64,000 nt of DNA from Negativibacillus massiliensis. GTDB taxonomy: Bacteria > Bacillota > Clostridia > Oscillospirales > Ruminococcaceae. Positions 1 through 9,929 of the stretch are shown here, piece after piece. A model generated the notes under the pieces. It was not told the origin of the DNA. It did no database searches and saw nothing but the letters and a program-made list of their open reading frames with translations. The position numbers and the translations under genes were made by a program. The first letter of the stretch is position 1; each line of letters opens with the position of its first letter. The stretch lies in the NCBI RefSeq assembly GCF_900148495.1, contig NZ_FTRU01000007.1, forward strand, positions 558,001 through 622,000, given 5' to 3'.

Positions 1-536
1 CAACCGACAACCATACCGGCAGAAAGATCATGCTGATTAAGGAATCGTTTGGAAACGCTTTTGCACCGTTTTTAGTTTCTCACTATGACGAGGTCTATAT
101 TGTGGACCAGCGTTATTTTGAGCTTGGTGTGGAGGATTTTATCAAAGAAAACGGCATTACCGATCTGCTGATTTTAAACAATATTTTTGCGGTCAATACC
201 TCATTGCGTATCGATGAGCTGGAAACGATTCGGGATCAGGAATATACCCCTTATGTTGCGCCGGTCGTTCCGCAGCCTGCACCATCACAAGAGCAGCAGG
301 ATGCAGCACAACAGCAGGCTGTAACAAATGAAGAGGAATCCTCCGGACAAAATGCAGCTCAGGATGCATCGCAGTCAACGACACAAAATGCAGAGCAGCA
401 GGTGGAGCAGGATGAAGAGAAAGGGTCTTCAGAGTCTTCGCAAAAACAGCAGTCGGACAAAGATTCCCAGTCGGATCAGGAAAAAACACAATCACAGGAA
501 AAACCGCGCAAAGGATTGGGACATTTTGGCGGATAA
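1..536 (+). CDS. DHHW/AlgX-like SGNH family protein, C-terminal part (partial)
   Basis: The reading frame is open from the window edge, so the start lies upstream. The first visible residues (D-N-H-T-G, then K-I-M-L-I-K-E-S-F-G-N) resemble the last conserved block of DHHW/AlgX-type SGNH-like proteins, which usually act with membrane O-acyltransferases in acetylating surface polysaccharides. The conserved part ends about 75 residues in. The rest is a low-complexity tail rich in Gln, Glu, Ser and Lys, probably disordered. The DctP-like lipoprotein gene follows after 28 bases and is likely co-transcribed. Family assignment is moderate because the catalytic N-terminal part is not visible. Confidence 0.6.
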   Translation, partial: TDNHTGRKIMLIKESFGNAFAPFLVSHYDEVYIVDQRYFELGVEDFIKENGITDLLILNNIFAVNTSLRIDELETIRDQEYTPYVAPVVPQPAPSQEQQDAAQQQAVTNEEESSGQNAAQDASQSTTQNAEQQVEQDEEKGSSESSQKQQSDKDSQSDQEKTQSQEKPRKGLGHFGG

Positions 537-564
537 AAGAATATAGGGAAAGGAGGGGCGAAAG

Positions 565-1620
565 ATGAAGCGATTTTTATTGAGAAAACGGGCACAAAGA
601 CAGCTGAAAAAAGCTGTTTTGATGATAACGGCACTGTGTATTTTAGCGACTTCGGGATGCTCTGCCAAAACCACGGAAAGTCAGGAGCAGCAGGAGAAAC
701 AGACGCTGAAACTTTCCATGGTAATTTCTTCGGATGCGCCGGAATGTGTGAAGGAGGCAGCCGGGGAGTTTATCAACCGCGCTGCTTACTACTCCAGCGG
801 GGAGCTGCAGATCAGCCTGAGTGAAAGTGCACAGGTGGACAGTGTCCTGCAGGCTTCTGACACCGAGTTTGCATTTGTGGAAAATGAGCAGCTTATATCT
901 TCCATCGAGGAATTAAAGACGCTGGAACTGCCGTTTTTCTTTAAAAACGCCGACTATCAATTTTCGTCCCTCAATACCGAGCAGACACAATATCGTCTCA
1001 ATGAACTGATTGCCGAACTTTACCCCATGAAGGTCCAGCTTGCAACGACCTGCGGATACGAAGATCTGGCAGCGGATGACAGCATTGATCTGACCGATTT
1101 TCGAAAGCGCTATATTCTGGCGGTCAAAGAATCCTTTTTCCCAGATGAGATTCAGGAGGATATCGGAGCACGGGAGATTGTGAGCGACAATCCACTGGGG
1201 TTGTTGCTGGAAGAAAAGGCAGAGATCGCACAGGCAGACCTGTCTGAAGTGATTGCTGCGGTGCAGAATCCTTCCTATACCGGTGAGATGGCGGTTCTTA
1301 CCAGTACACATCGGGTAAAGACGGTGTATCTTCTGGTAAATGACCAGCTGATGGACAAGCTGAGCCCAAGTCAGCAGGCAGCTGTCGAACAGGCAGCGGT
1401 TATGTCCTGTGGATACTGCCGGACACTGGCAGACCAAAAGCGGGAAGAAGAACTGGAAACCCTTTCCGAGCTTCGAGTGTCTGTCTATCCGGTCAACCTG
1501 GAAAAATATTATGCGATGATGGGCGATATCTACCAGTATGAAGCAGAGCAGATGCTCTACCGTCCTGACCCGCAGCTGGACCGCATGATTCGAAGTGATG
1601 GGGTAAAAGAAACATTCTAG
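565..1620 (+). CDS. DctP-like (TRAP-type) solute-binding lipoprotein
   Basis: 351 residues with a strongly basic N-terminus, a hydrophobic segment (about residues 17-31) and a lipobox ending T-S-G-C, so a lipoprotein anchored outside the membrane. The mature part begins L-K-L-S-M-V-I-S-S and has the overall pattern of TRAP transporter DctP substrate-binding proteins, including a late helix around 'LSPSQQAAVEQAA'. No DctQ/DctM membrane subunits lie next to it, which is unusual for a working TRAP system, so it may be an orphan receptor or have been co-opted by the upstream polysaccharide-modification gene. A good ribosome binding site (GGAGGGG) precedes the ATG. Substrate unknown. Confidence 0.7.
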   Translation: MKRFLLRKRAQRQLKKAVLMITALCILATSGCSAKTTESQEQQEKQTLKLSMVISSDAPECVKEAAGEFINRAAYYSSGELQISLSESAQVDSVLQASDTEFAFVENEQLISSIEELKTLELPFFFKNADYQFSSLNTEQTQYRLNELIAELYPMKVQLATTCGYEDLAADDSIDLTDFRKRYILAVKESFFPDEIQEDIGAREIVSDNPLGLLLEEKAEIAQADLSEVIAAVQNPSYTGEMAVLTSTHRVKTVYLLVNDQLMDKLSPSQQAAVEQAAVMSCGYCRTLADQKREEELETLSELRVSVYPVNLEKYYAMMGDIYQYEAEQMLYRPDPQLDRMIRSDGVKETF

Positions 1621-1734
1621 GCTTTCGATTTCCAGAAAACACCGATTTTATAAGATAGATTTCATAAAAAGAACGCAAAAAAGAATAAGTTAATCAACAA
1701 AATGTATATTTATAGAGGATTTGCCGCTTCTTTA

Positions 1735-1763
1735 TTGATTCGTATAGGGCAATGTGCTATAAT
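1735..1763 (+). promoter_or_regulatory. Sigma-A-type promoter of the NhaC-like gene
   Basis: TTGATT at 1735-1740, a 17-base spacer and TATAAT at 1758-1763. The 5' leader that follows holds the imperfect inverted repeat TCATTTCA/TGAAATGA (about 1774-1806). Identified by consensus only. Confidence 0.7.
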
Positions 1764-1851
1764 TTAGCGAGGTCATTTCAGCAAAAACACAAGAAATTTT
1801 GAAATGATAGAGCAACACAAGGTTCTTTTGAATGAATAAGGAGGTTGTATT

Positions 1852-3408
1852 ATGGAGGCAATTCAGGCAGGCTGGCTGTCGATCCTCCCGCCGGTCATTG
1901 CAATTGTACTGGCGTTTTTGACAAAAGAGGTTATTTCCTCTCTGACACTGGGAATTTTATCGGGTGCGGTAATTTATGCGGCACTTTCCTATGACGGCGT
2001 TGTGATGGTAGCGGCAAAGACAGTCGAGACCGCTTTTTCCACCATGGGAGCAACCGGCGGCTCGGTGTCCAAGTTTAATATTCTGCTGTTCCTGTCGCTG
2101 TTGGGTGCGCTGGTGGTTGTGGTGACCAAAGCGGGCGGCTCCAAGGCATACGGCAATTGGGCAGCAAACAAGCTGCGTTCTGCTACCGCGGCACAGCTTG
2201 CAACTAGCGCTCTGGGCGCACTCATCTTTATTGATGACTACTTTAACTGTCTGACAGTCGGAACCGTTATGAAACCGGTAACGGACAAATACGGTATTTC
2301 CCGGGAAAAGCTGGCATACATCATCGACGCTACCGCAGCACCAATCTGTATTATCGCACCAGTTTCGTCCTGGGCTGCGGCAATTGGTTCGAGTCTCTCG
2401 GTAACCGGAGAGTTCGAAAGCGACTTGGCAGCTTTTGTTGCGACCATTCCGTTTAACTTTTATGCACTGCTTTCCCTTGTGATGGTGATTATTCTCTGTG
2501 TCACCAACCTGGATTTTGGCCCAATGGAAAAGGCACAGTATCGTGCAAAAACACAGGGCATACTAGGTGCAAGTGAAGAGCAGGAAAACGCTGTAATGCC
2601 AACTGGAAAAGGCAGGGTTTATGATCTGGTAATTCCGGTTCTGGCGCTGATTATCTTTTCGATTCTCGCAATGCTCTATACCGGCGGCTATTTCACCCAG
2701 GCAGATGTGACAACCTTGCAGCAGGCATTTGGTAACTGTGACTCCTCTGCTTCGCTGGTAATGGGCGGATTTGGCGCTTTGCTGGTTGCTTTTCTGCTGT
2801 TTGTCCCAAGACGTCTGCTTGGATTCAAGGCGTTTATGGAGAGCATCACCGAGGGTGTAAAATCGATGGCATCAGCAAACATCATTCTGGTGCTTGCATG
2901 GACACTCGGTTCCATCTGTTCGGATGTACTGGGTACCGGCGAATATGTCAAATCGGTCGTACTGGCAAGTCACTTCCCAGTAGCGATTATCCCGGCCGTT
3001 ATTTTTGCGGTGGCAGCATTCCTTTCCTTCTCTACCGGAACAGCATGGGGAACCTTTGGTATCCTCATTCCAATCGTGGTTGAGATCTGCGCAAGCGCAG
3101 CACCGGAACTGTTGATCGTTTCCCTGTCCGCAACTCTGGCAGGTTCGGTATTTGGCGATCACTGTTCGCCTATCTCCGATACCACCATTCTGTCCTCCAC
3201 TGGTGCAGGATGCAACCACATTGCGCATGTATCGACTCAGATGCCATACGCACTTCTGGTGGCAGTGTGCAGCTTCGTAGGATATGTAGTGGCAGGATTT
3301 ACCAATGCAAATCTGCTGCTTTCTCTGGGAACCGCTGTTGTTTTGTTGCTGGCAGTTACAATCCTCCTGCATCGAATCGCAGTAAAAAAAGAAAAAGCAT
3401 CTTTATAA
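1852..3408 (+). CDS. Na+/H+ antiporter, NhaC family
   Basis: 518 residues, almost wholly hydrophobic with about a dozen membrane segments. It has the layout of NhaC-family antiporters, including 'FIDDYFNCLTVG' near residue 125, 'GTAWGTFGILIPI' near residue 400 and 'SVFGDHCSPISDTT' near residue 437, which are typical conserved loops. It would exchange Na+ for H+ (or a related organic substrate pair) across the cytoplasmic membrane. The gene has its own promoter and terminator, so it is a single-gene unit. The ATG follows AAGGAGG. Substrate specificity cannot be read from sequence; some family members exchange malate/lactate or amino acids. Confidence 0.9.
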   Translation: MEAIQAGWLSILPPVIAIVLAFLTKEVISSLTLGILSGAVIYAALSYDGVVMVAAKTVETAFSTMGATGGSVSKFNILLFLSLLGALVVVVTKAGGSKAYGNWAANKLRSATAAQLATSALGALIFIDDYFNCLTVGTVMKPVTDKYGISREKLAYIIDATAAPICIIAPVSSWAAAIGSSLSVTGEFESDLAAFVATIPFNFYALLSLVMVIILCVTNLDFGPMEKAQYRAKTQGILGASEEQENAVMPTGKGRVYDLVIPVLALIIFSILAMLYTGGYFTQADVTTLQQAFGNCDSSASLVMGGFGALLVAFLLFVPRRLLGFKAFMESITEGVKSMASANIILVLAWTLGSICSDVLGTGEYVKSVVLASHFPVAIIPAVIFAVAAFLSFSTGTAWGTFGILIPIVVEICASAAPELLIVSLSATLAGSVFGDHCSPISDTTILSSTGAGCNHIAHVSTQMPYALLVAVCSFVGYVVAGFTNANLLLSLGTAVVLLLAVTILLHRIAVKKEKASL

Positions 3409-3417
3409 AAGAAAGAA

Positions 3418-3450
3418 CATCCCGTCTGATTTTCAGGCGGGATGTCGTTT
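3418..3450. terminator. Intrinsic terminator, probably shared by the NhaC gene and ytvI
   Basis: A hairpin with an 11-12 bp stem (CATCCCGTCTGA pairs with TCAGGCGGGATG) followed by a T-rich run. It sits between two converging genes. Confidence 0.8.
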
Positions 3451-4497
3451 TTGATACAGAAAGTTTGCGGTTAACACAAGGCAGGGCATCAGCAGCGCAC
3501 CTATAACGCCGAATAGATAGAGCCCTGCATAAATGGAGACCAAACTGACAAGCGGATGCAAGCCGATGCAGTCGCCGACAATTTTGGGTTCCAGAAAGTT
3601 TCGGGCAATGGTGATAAACAGATAGAGGAGCAAAAGCCCCACTGCAAAGGAGCGGTTCCCGGTTAAGAAGGAAATCAGAACCCATGGAATCAGTATCGTT
3701 CCAGTTCCAAGGACAGGAAGGATATCGAGCAGGGCAATCCCAGCAGCAATCGGGAGAAAGTACTGTACACCCAGCAGCCAGAGACCGGCACAGAGCTCCA
3801 GAAAGGTGATTCCCAACAGGAGAGCATAAGCTTTTATCATAGAGAAGAGGGTAGAGGTCAGGAAATCTTTGAGTTCGATCAGGACAGGGCGATATTTTTG
3901 CGGAAGGACAGAAAAGCAGATGCCGGTGACTTTGGGAAAATCCAGCGAAATGAAGGCAGAACAGAAGATGGTGACAATGACGCTCAAAAACCACATGGGG
4001 AGCTTTGCCGCCATCTGAGTGCAGATCTCCAGCAGCCAGGAAGAAAGGTTGGAGGAAAGTCTTGCGGCGGTTTGAGCAAAGCTTTGCATCCACAGCTGAA
4101 CGGTTCCGGCAAGGTCCGGCACAAATCGGGACAGAAGATCGGAAAGCCACTCGAAAAAGTGTGCCAGTGTCGGAAGAAACAAGGTTTTGTAAAGCTCGGG
4201 AACATTTGCCGTTAAAGCACAGAGCTGTCCCCAAACAAGGCTTAGTAAAAGCCAGAGTGCTATGCCAAGGACAGAATAAAATAAGATGGTGGCGAATACG
4301 GCAGCTTTTCGGCGTCTTAGGTGCAGCTTGCCGGAAATTTTTAAGGTGAGCGGACGAAGCAAAAACGCGATGAGAAGCCCCAGCCAAAAGGGAAGGGTGG
4401 CTGGAATCAACCAGCGCAGAAGGACAAAGCCCCAGACAAGCAGGCAAAGGAAAAATCCGGTATAAAAAAGAAACGGCTTGATTCTGTCTTGCTGCAC
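3433..4497 (-). CDS. ytvI: Sporulation integral membrane protein YtvI (AI-2E transporter family)
   Basis: A multi-pass membrane protein of about 354 residues with the AI-2E exporter/PerM fold: an N-terminal membrane pair, a soluble amphipathic middle, then a hydrophobic block ending 'FLEPKIVGDCIGLHPLVSL', a family hallmark (E-P-K-I-x-G). In Bacillus the YtvI subgroup is tied to sporulation, with unknown substrate. I chose the GTG at 4497 because GGAGG lies 6-10 bases upstream of it; a TTG at 4512 would overlap that ribosome binding site. It is a single gene, convergent with the NhaC gene. Confidence 0.8.
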   Translation of the reverse strand: MQQDRIKPFLFYTGFFLCLLVWGFVLLRWLIPATLPFWLGLLIAFLLRPLTLKISGKLHLRRRKAAVFATILFYSVLGIALWLLLSLVWGQLCALTANVPELYKTLFLPTLAHFFEWLSDLLSRFVPDLAGTVQLWMQSFAQTAARLSSNLSSWLLEICTQMAAKLPMWFLSVIVTIFCSAFISLDFPKVTGICFSVLPQKYRPVLIELKDFLTSTLFSMIKAYALLLGITFLELCAGLWLLGVQYFLPIAAGIALLDILPVLGTGTILIPWVLISFLTGNRSFAVGLLLLYLFITIARNFLEPKIVGDCIGLHPLVSLVSIYAGLYLFGVIGALLMPCLVLTANFLYQKRHPA

Positions 4498-4579
4498 AAA
4501 AAACACCTCCAAAAGAAAACACAGTTAGTATTTGCAGACAAATGTTTTTTATGTAAGGTGAAATTGTGTCTAAAAAAAG

Positions 4580-4608
4580 TTGACAAAGCAGCAGAATCAT
4601 GATAGATT
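4580..4608 (+). promoter_or_regulatory. Sigma-A-type promoter of the valS T-box leader
   Basis: TTGACA at 4580-4585, 17-base spacer, TAGATT at 4603-4608, upstream of the structured leader. Confidence 0.7.
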
Positions 4609-4640
4609 AAGGTTGTATCAAAAACAGCATATCCCAAATC

Positions 4641-4916
4641 GATGAGAAGGAAGTAAAACGATCAGCGCACTCCCAGAGAGCCGGCGGAAGCTGAAAAGCC
4701 GGCAGAAAGCGGAATCGACAAAGTAGCCTTTGAGTGTATGCCGAACAGAAAAACAGCTTTGTTTTTCTCAGTAGACCATAACGGCTGAACCCCGTTACCG
4801 GTTCGGCGTGTAGCGATGCACGTGCTGAGTGGGCAGAATCTCTGCCAAATAAGGTGGTACCGCAGGAAATATTCTCCTGTCCTTTGCGTTTGCAAGGGAC
4901 AGGAGTTTTTTATTGC
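4641..4916 (+). promoter_or_regulatory. T-box riboswitch upstream of valS
   Basis: A leader of about 280 bases with T-box landmarks: a stem I region with CAGAGAGCCGG followed by a GCTGAAA-type turn (about 4671-4705), then the T-box sequence AAGGTGGTACCGCAG at 4851-4865 and an intrinsic terminator with a CTCCTGTCC/GGGACAGGAG stem and T-run at 4874-4911. T-boxes sense uncharged tRNA; the gene behind this one is valS, so tRNA-Val is expected. Two GTA triplets (4723, 4735) lie in the likely specifier region, but I could not settle which is used. Confidence 0.92.
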
Positions 4917-5033
4917 AGAAAATTCTTCTGCAGCCGCTCTGTATCTGTGATTTCCCGGGAAATTTCCGGAGAGATCGTTATTTCCCGGGAAAAGCTGTCA
5001 TGAAATTTAAATTTTAAGAAAGGAACCTGTCTT

Positions 5034-7652
5034 ATGAAAGAACTGTCCAAGATCTATGATCCAAAACAGGTAGAGGACCGCACCTATCAATTTTGGCTGG
5101 ACGGCGGATATTTCCACGCTGAGCCAAATCCTGACAAAAAACCATACACCATCGTAATTCCACCACCGAACATTACCGGTCAGCTGCATATGGGTCACGC
5201 ACTGGATGAAACTTTGCAGGATATTCTGATCCGTTTCAGAAGAATGCAGGGATATGAAACCCTCTGGCTGCCAGGAACCGACCATGCTTCGATCGCAACT
5301 GAGGCTAAGATTGTAAACGCAATGAAGGAAGAAGGACTCACCAAAGAGGACCTCGGCCGTGAAGGTTTCCTGGAACGTGCATGGGAATGGAAACGCAAAT
5401 ACGGCGGCAGAATCATTGAGCAGCTGAAAAAACTCGGTTCCTCCTGTGACTGGGATAGAGAGCGCTTTACCCTCGATGACGGCTGTTCCGAAGCAGTTAA
5501 GGAAGTATTCGTAAACCTCTATAACAAAGGCCTCATCTATCAGGGCGAGCGTATCATCAACTGGTGTCCACACTGCATGACCTCCATCTCGGATGCTGAG
5601 GTTGAATATGAGGAGCAGGCAGGTCACTTCTGGCACCTGCGCTACCCACTGACCGATGGCAGCGGTGATGTGATCCTTGCTACCACCCGTCCGGAAACCA
5701 TGCTGGGCGATACCGCAGTTGCAGTAAATCCAAAGGATGAACGTTACCAGAATCTGATCGGCAAGACCGTTACTCTTCCACTGGTTAACCGTGAGATTCC
5801 GATCGTTGGCGATGACTATGTTGATATGGAATTTGGTACCGGTGTTGTTAAGATCACTCCGGCACATGACCCGAACGACTATGAAGTTGGACGTCGTCAC
5901 AACCTGCCAATTCTGAAAGTAATGAACGATGACGCTACCATGACCGAAGCATGCGGCAAATATGCTGGTATGGAACGTTATGCAGCAAGAAAAGCAATCG
6001 TAAAAGATCTGGAAGAGCAGGGCTATCTGATCAAAGTAGAGGACCATGCACACAACGTTGGTACCTGCTATCGCTGCGGCACAACCGTAGAGCCAATGGT
6101 ATCCAAACAGTGGTTTGTTAAGATGGAACCTCTGGCAAAACCTGCAATTGATGTTGTTCGTGATGGACAGATCAAACTGATTCCAGAACGCATGAACAAG
6201 ACCTACTTCAACTGGATGGAAAACATCAAAGACTGGTGTATTTCCCGTCAGCTGTGGTGGGGTCACCGCATCCCAGCTTACTACTGTGAGGACTGCGGCG
6301 AAGTAATCGTTGCAAAAGAAGCACCGGAAAAATGTCCGAAGTGCGGTAGCACCCACCTGCATCAGGATGAGGATACCCTCGACACCTGGTTCAGCTCCGC
6401 TCTGTGGCCATTCTCCACTCTGGGCTGGCCAAATAACACCGAAGAGCTCAAATACTTCTACCCAACCAGCACTCTGGTAACCGGCTACGACATCATCTTC
6501 TTCTGGGTAGCAAGAATGATCTTCTCCGGATTGGAACATATGGGCGATATTCCATTCAACACCGTTCTGTTCCACGGCCTGGTTCGTGACGCACAGGGCA
6601 GAAAGATGTCCAAATCTCTGGGCAACGGTATCGATCCACTGGAAATCATCGACCAGTACGGTGCAGACGCTCTGCGTTTCACTTTGGCTACCGGTAACAC
6701 CCCAGGCAACGATATGCGCTTCAGCGATGAAAAGGTAATTGCAAGCCGTAACTTTGCAAACAAGATCTGGAATGCTTCCCGATTTGTTATGATGAACCTC
6801 AAGGACGAAAACATGAGCCTGGAACTGCCAAACGATCTGGCAATCGAGGATAAATGGGTTCTGAGCAAATACAACAAGCTGGTTCAGGAAGTAACAGACA
6901 ACCTCGAAAAATTCGAGCTTGGTATTGCTGTCAGCAAGCTGTATGACTTCATCTGGGATGTATTCTGTGACTGGTATGTAGAGCTTGCAAAATCCAGACT
7001 GTGGGAAGATGGGGAAGGCTCCGACACTGCCCGCAAGGTTCTGGTTTATGTTATGACCAACACCCTCAAACTCCTGCATCCATTCATGCCATTCATCACA
7101 GAGGAAATCTGGCAGGCTCTGCCGCATGAAGGCGAAAGCATCATGGTTTCTGCTTGGCCAGTATACCGTGAAGAGCTCAACTTCTCTGCAGAAGAAAAAG
7201 AATTCGAGAAGGTTATGGACGCAATCAAAGCAGTTCGTGCACGCCGTTCCGAGATGAATGTACCGCCGAGCAAGAAAGCTACTCTCTATATCGAGACTGC
7301 TTCCGAAGAGATCTTCCGACAGTCTGAAGCTTTCCTGACCCGTCTTGCATGGGCAGACCAGATTGTTCTGGGTGCTCCAGAGGATGCACAGTCCTGCGTA
7401 CAGGTTATCACCGACAGTGCAAAAATCTTTATGCCGCTGTCTCAGCTGGTTGACCGCGAGAAGGAAATTGCAAGACTGACCAAGGAAAAACAGGCTTGCG
7501 AGAAAGATATTGCATTCCTCTCCGGTAAGCTCAACAATCCTGGATTCGTTGCAAAAGCACCGGAAAAGGTTATCAATGAGCAGAGAGCAAAACTTGAAAA
7601 AGCACAGGAACTGCTGCAGAAGATCGAGTCCAGCCTTGCTGCTTTTAACTAG
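5034..7652 (+). CDS. valS: Valyl-tRNA synthetase
   Basis: 872 residues, a normal length for bacterial ValRS. It charges tRNA-Val in the cytoplasm. The class I signatures are intact: [13 protein letters not shown] with HMGH at residues 52-55, and KMSKS at 524-528. An editing (CP1) domain lies between them, the anticodon-binding domain follows, and the C-terminus is the ValRS coiled-coil arm (E/K-rich, about residues 800-870). Expression is probably set by the T-box leader directly upstream. The ATG follows GAAAGGAACC. The long frame on the opposite strand here is a shadow of this gene. Confidence 0.98.
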   Translation: MKELSKIYDPKQVEDRTYQFWLDGGYFHAEPNPDKKPYTIVIPPPNITGQLHMGHALDETLQDILIRFRRMQGYETLWLPGTDHASIATEAKIVNAMKEEGLTKEDLGREGFLERAWEWKRKYGGRIIEQLKKLGSSCDWDRERFTLDDGCSEAVKEVFVNLYNKGLIYQGERIINWCPHCMTSISDAEVEYEEQAGHFWHLRYPLTDGSGDVILATTRPETMLGDTAVAVNPKDERYQNLIGKTVTLPLVNREIPIVGDDYVDMEFGTGVVKITPAHDPNDYEVGRRHNLPILKVMNDDATMTEACGKYAGMERYAARKAIVKDLEEQGYLIKVEDHAHNVGTCYRCGTTVEPMVSKQWFVKMEPLAKPAIDVVRDGQIKLIPERMNKTYFNWMENIKDWCISRQLWWGHRIPAYYCEDCGEVIVAKEAPEKCPKCGSTHLHQDEDTLDTWFSSALWPFSTLGWPNNTEELKYFYPTSTLVTGYDIIFFWVARMIFSGLEHMGDIPFNTVLFHGLVRDAQGRKMSKSLGNGIDPLEIIDQYGADALRFTLATGNTPGNDMRFSDEKVIASRNFANKIWNASRFVMMNLKDENMSLELPNDLAIEDKWVLSKYNKLVQEVTDNLEKFELGIAVSKLYDFIWDVFCDWYVELAKSRLWEDGEGSDTARKVLVYVMTNTLKLLHPFMPFITEEIWQALPHEGESIMVSAWPVYREELNFSAEEKEFEKVMDAIKAVRARRSEMNVPPSKKATLYIETASEEIFRQSEAFLTRLAWADQIVLGAPEDAQSCVQVITDSAKIFMPLSQLVDREKEIARLTKEKQACEKDIAFLSGKLNNPGFVAKAPEKVINEQRAKLEKAQELLQKIESSLAAFN

Positions 7653-7654
7653 GC

Positions 7655-8310
7655 AGGCTGGTACTTTCTGAGAAAGTACCAAAGCTGTTCGCCTACGGCG
7701 CAAAGACAGGTAGTTGGGTGAAAACAAAAGTTTTCGTCGGGCATATCTAAAAGATATGCCCTCCTTTTCTCAAAAGGTGGCGGATTCTAAAGGCAGAGCC
7801 TTTAGGCGCGCTCCGCAGAGTGCGAAACACTTGAGTTGAACTTGTTCAACTCTTATCGTCAAGCGCCTTTACGGGTGAATTTTACAATCCAAGATTTGGA
7901 TTGTAAAAGAGGGGGCTTTTGCAAGAGAAAAGCCCCCTTAATAGAAAAACGACACGCACTTTCCAGAAAAACCTCCCGGTGGGAGATTTTTCTGCTGTCT
8001 GTGCTATATCAGTCATGGACAAAGAGATTCTTACAGAAAATCACTCAGAATAAAAAATATCATGAATTCAAATGTAGGTCTCAGCCGTCAAAAATCATCC
8101 ACTGGATAATTTTTGAGGTTAGTCTGTGATTGTAATTGGTTTTCGAGAACTTTTTCACTTGCAAAAAGTTCTCGAGCTCTTAAAAATGCGCTTTCACGGA
8201 TAAAGTATTTCGCTCGTTGCGACGAGCGACCAGAGTTTCACTCTGGATTGGACAACTTTTGAAAAAGTTGACAAAACTTTTGTTCGCATTCAGTGCGTTA
8301 ACCAATGTTT
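7655..8310. repeat. Mosaic hairpin repeat, copy A
   Basis: A gene-free stretch made almost entirely of short inverted repeats laid end to end: GGTACTTT/AAAGTACC (7660-7680), GGGCATATC/GATATGCCC (about 7739-7761), AAAGGCAGAGCCTTT (about 7789-7803), a perfect 20-base palindrome GAGTTGAACTTGTTCAACTC at 7833-7852, then hairpins with C5/G5 stems, CAGAAAAA/TTTTTCTG stems and others up to 8310. It holds the box GTTCGCCTACGGCGCAAAGA (7687-7706), which recurs in copies B, D, E and F. The second half partly mirrors the first in reverse complement. Short frames across it show no protein-like composition. Confidence 0.85.
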
Positions 8311-8318
8311 TATCAAAA

Positions 8319-8356
8319 CAAAAAGCGACAAATCATTTATGATTTGTCGCTTTTTT
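8319..8356. terminator. Intrinsic terminator of the MATE gene
   Basis: AAAGCGACAAATCA pairs with TGATTTGTCGCTTT around a 4-base loop. T-runs follow on both strands. It lies just past the MATE stop codon. Confidence 0.85.
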
Positions 8357-8368
8357 ATGTTTAGAAAG

Positions 8369-9757
8369 TTATTTTTCTGATGGAGCTTGCAGGCCAGTCC
8401 CTTCCGCTTCCAGACGACGGAACAGCTTTTTGAGAACCAAAATAGCAGCGATTGCGAGAATGACCTCAGCGGTAAACTGTGCGTAGCACAGACCATATAA
8501 ACCGAATACGGCATTGAGGATAAACAGAGCCGGAATTTCCAGAATAATCTTACGCAGGATCGCAAACAGGAAGGATTCGCGTCCCATGCCGACTGCCTGG
8601 AAAACACCGACAGCTAGGAAGTCGATGGACAAAAATGGAAGTCCGAGGCAGAATCCGCGCAGCAGATGAGAACCGTATTCGATGATGGTTTCGTTCTTCA
8701 TGAACATCTCAACAAAGGTTCCCGGGAAGAGGAAGAACAGAGCTGCAACCGAGATAATGATAGTAAGCGCTGCTTTGCGGGAAAAGCTGATGGTGTGTTT
8801 CATACGAGGAACATTTCCGCTGGAGTAGTTGTAGCTGATCAGCGGCATAATTCCCTGGGAAATACCCTGGGAAACATACATCGGCACCATGTAGATCTTC
8901 TGGCAGATACCCATTGCAGCAACAGCGTCCGCGCCATAAGCGGAGGTGAAGTTGTTGAGGATGGTCATGCCGGTAACGTTGAGCAGGTTCTGGATGGAAG
9001 CCGGAATGCCGACTGCACAGACACCGGTGACGATATCCTTTTTCAGAACAAATTTCTTTGGATTGATGCAGACATAGGTGCGTCCACGCTTTACAAACAG
9101 CAGAACGAAGAAGTACAGGCAGGCAACACAGTTGGAGAGGAAGGTTGCAAGTCCAGCACCGCCTGCACCCATATTCAGTCCCCACGGGAGGATAAAGAAC
9201 GGATCGAGGATGATGTTGAGGATACATCCGCTCATGGTTCCGATGCTGGCATGCAGTGCAGCACCTTCGGAACGTACCAGATATGCCAGAACAACGTTCA
9301 GGATGGCAGGAACAGCACCAAAGGATACGGTCCAGTTCATATAAGCGGCGGTAGCTTCGGTGGTAACACTGTCTGCACCCAGAATGGTAAGAAGCGGAGA
9401 CTGGAATACGGTGCATGCAAGGGAGAAAAGAGCACCACAGATCAGTGCACAGTAAAAGCCGAAGGCAGAACTGCGCCAGACAGTTTCATAGTCCTTGCGG
9501 CCGAGTGCACGGCTCATCATACTCGAGCTGCCAACACCAAACAAATTGTTGATAGCGTTAAAAGCAAGCAGAACAGGGGCTGCAAGGGTAACAGCAGCAT
9601 TCTGTACCGGGTCATTTAACATGCCGACAAAAAAGGTGTCAGCGAGGTTGTAGATTACCATAACCAGCGAGCTCAGTACAGTTGGAACAGCCAACTGAGC
9701 GACCGCTTTTGGAATGGGGGTCTGTTCGAAAAGAACAACTTTCGAATCAGTTTGCAT
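8369..9757 (-). CDS. MATE family efflux transporter
   Basis: 462 residues with 12 predicted membrane segments in two similar halves. It has the MATE hallmarks near the N-terminus ('AVPTVLSSLVMVIYNLADTFFVG', about residues 22-44) and 'QGIMPLISYNYSSGN' near residue 310. MATE proteins export cationic drugs or metabolites in exchange for H+ or Na+. It is monocistronic: promoter side at 9758-9880, own terminator at 8319-8356. It sits next to the selenoprotein locus, but the intervening terminator (9888-9922) argues against a shared transcript. Substrate unknown. Confidence 0.92.
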   Translation of the reverse strand: MQTDSKVVLFEQTPIPKAVAQLAVPTVLSSLVMVIYNLADTFFVGMLNDPVQNAAVTLAAPVLLAFNAINNLFGVGSSSMMSRALGRKDYETVWRSSAFGFYCALICGALFSLACTVFQSPLLTILGADSVTTEATAAYMNWTVSFGAVPAILNVVLAYLVRSEGAALHASIGTMSGCILNIILDPFFILPWGLNMGAGGAGLATFLSNCVACLYFFVLLFVKRGRTYVCINPKKFVLKKDIVTGVCAVGIPASIQNLLNVTGMTILNNFTSAYGADAVAAMGICQKIYMVPMYVSQGISQGIMPLISYNYSSGNVPRMKHTISFSRKAALTIIISVAALFFLFPGTFVEMFMKNETIIEYGSHLLRGFCLGLPFLSIDFLAVGVFQAVGMGRESFLFAILRKIILEIPALFILNAVFGLYGLCYAQFTAEVILAIAAILVLKKLFRRLEAEGTGLQAPSEK

Positions 9758-9887
9758 GAGGTCATCTCCTTCAAAAATCAGCTTTTATAAAACAGTTTCC
9801 TTCTATTGTATCATAGAGAAAAAAGTAGAACAAGAAATAAGTCACACAAAATCCCAAAGAAGAATTTGACACCGTGATAAAAATAAG

Positions 9888-9922
9888 AAAAAAAACCACT
9901 GCCTTTGAAAAAAGACAGTGGG
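9888..9922 (-). terminator. Intrinsic terminator after the MerB-like lyase
   Basis: On the minus strand CCACTGTC pairs with GGCAGTGG (one G-T pair), followed directly by a run of eight T. Confidence 0.8.
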
Positions 9923-9929
9923 TGAGAGA

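Noticed and set aside
5007-7727. A 906-residue frame on the minus strand
   Set aside because: It lies exactly opposite valS and has the Cys/Phe/Trp-rich composition of an antisense shadow. valS carries all catalytic motifs.
7836-8129. A possible 97-residue protein between valS and the MATE gene
   Set aside because: Made of translated hairpins of mosaic copy A, with no homology to known proteins that I can see.
7655-8310. CRISPR array
   Set aside because: The repeats are palindromic hairpins of differing sequence, without constant repeat-spacer periodicity and with no cas genes nearby.
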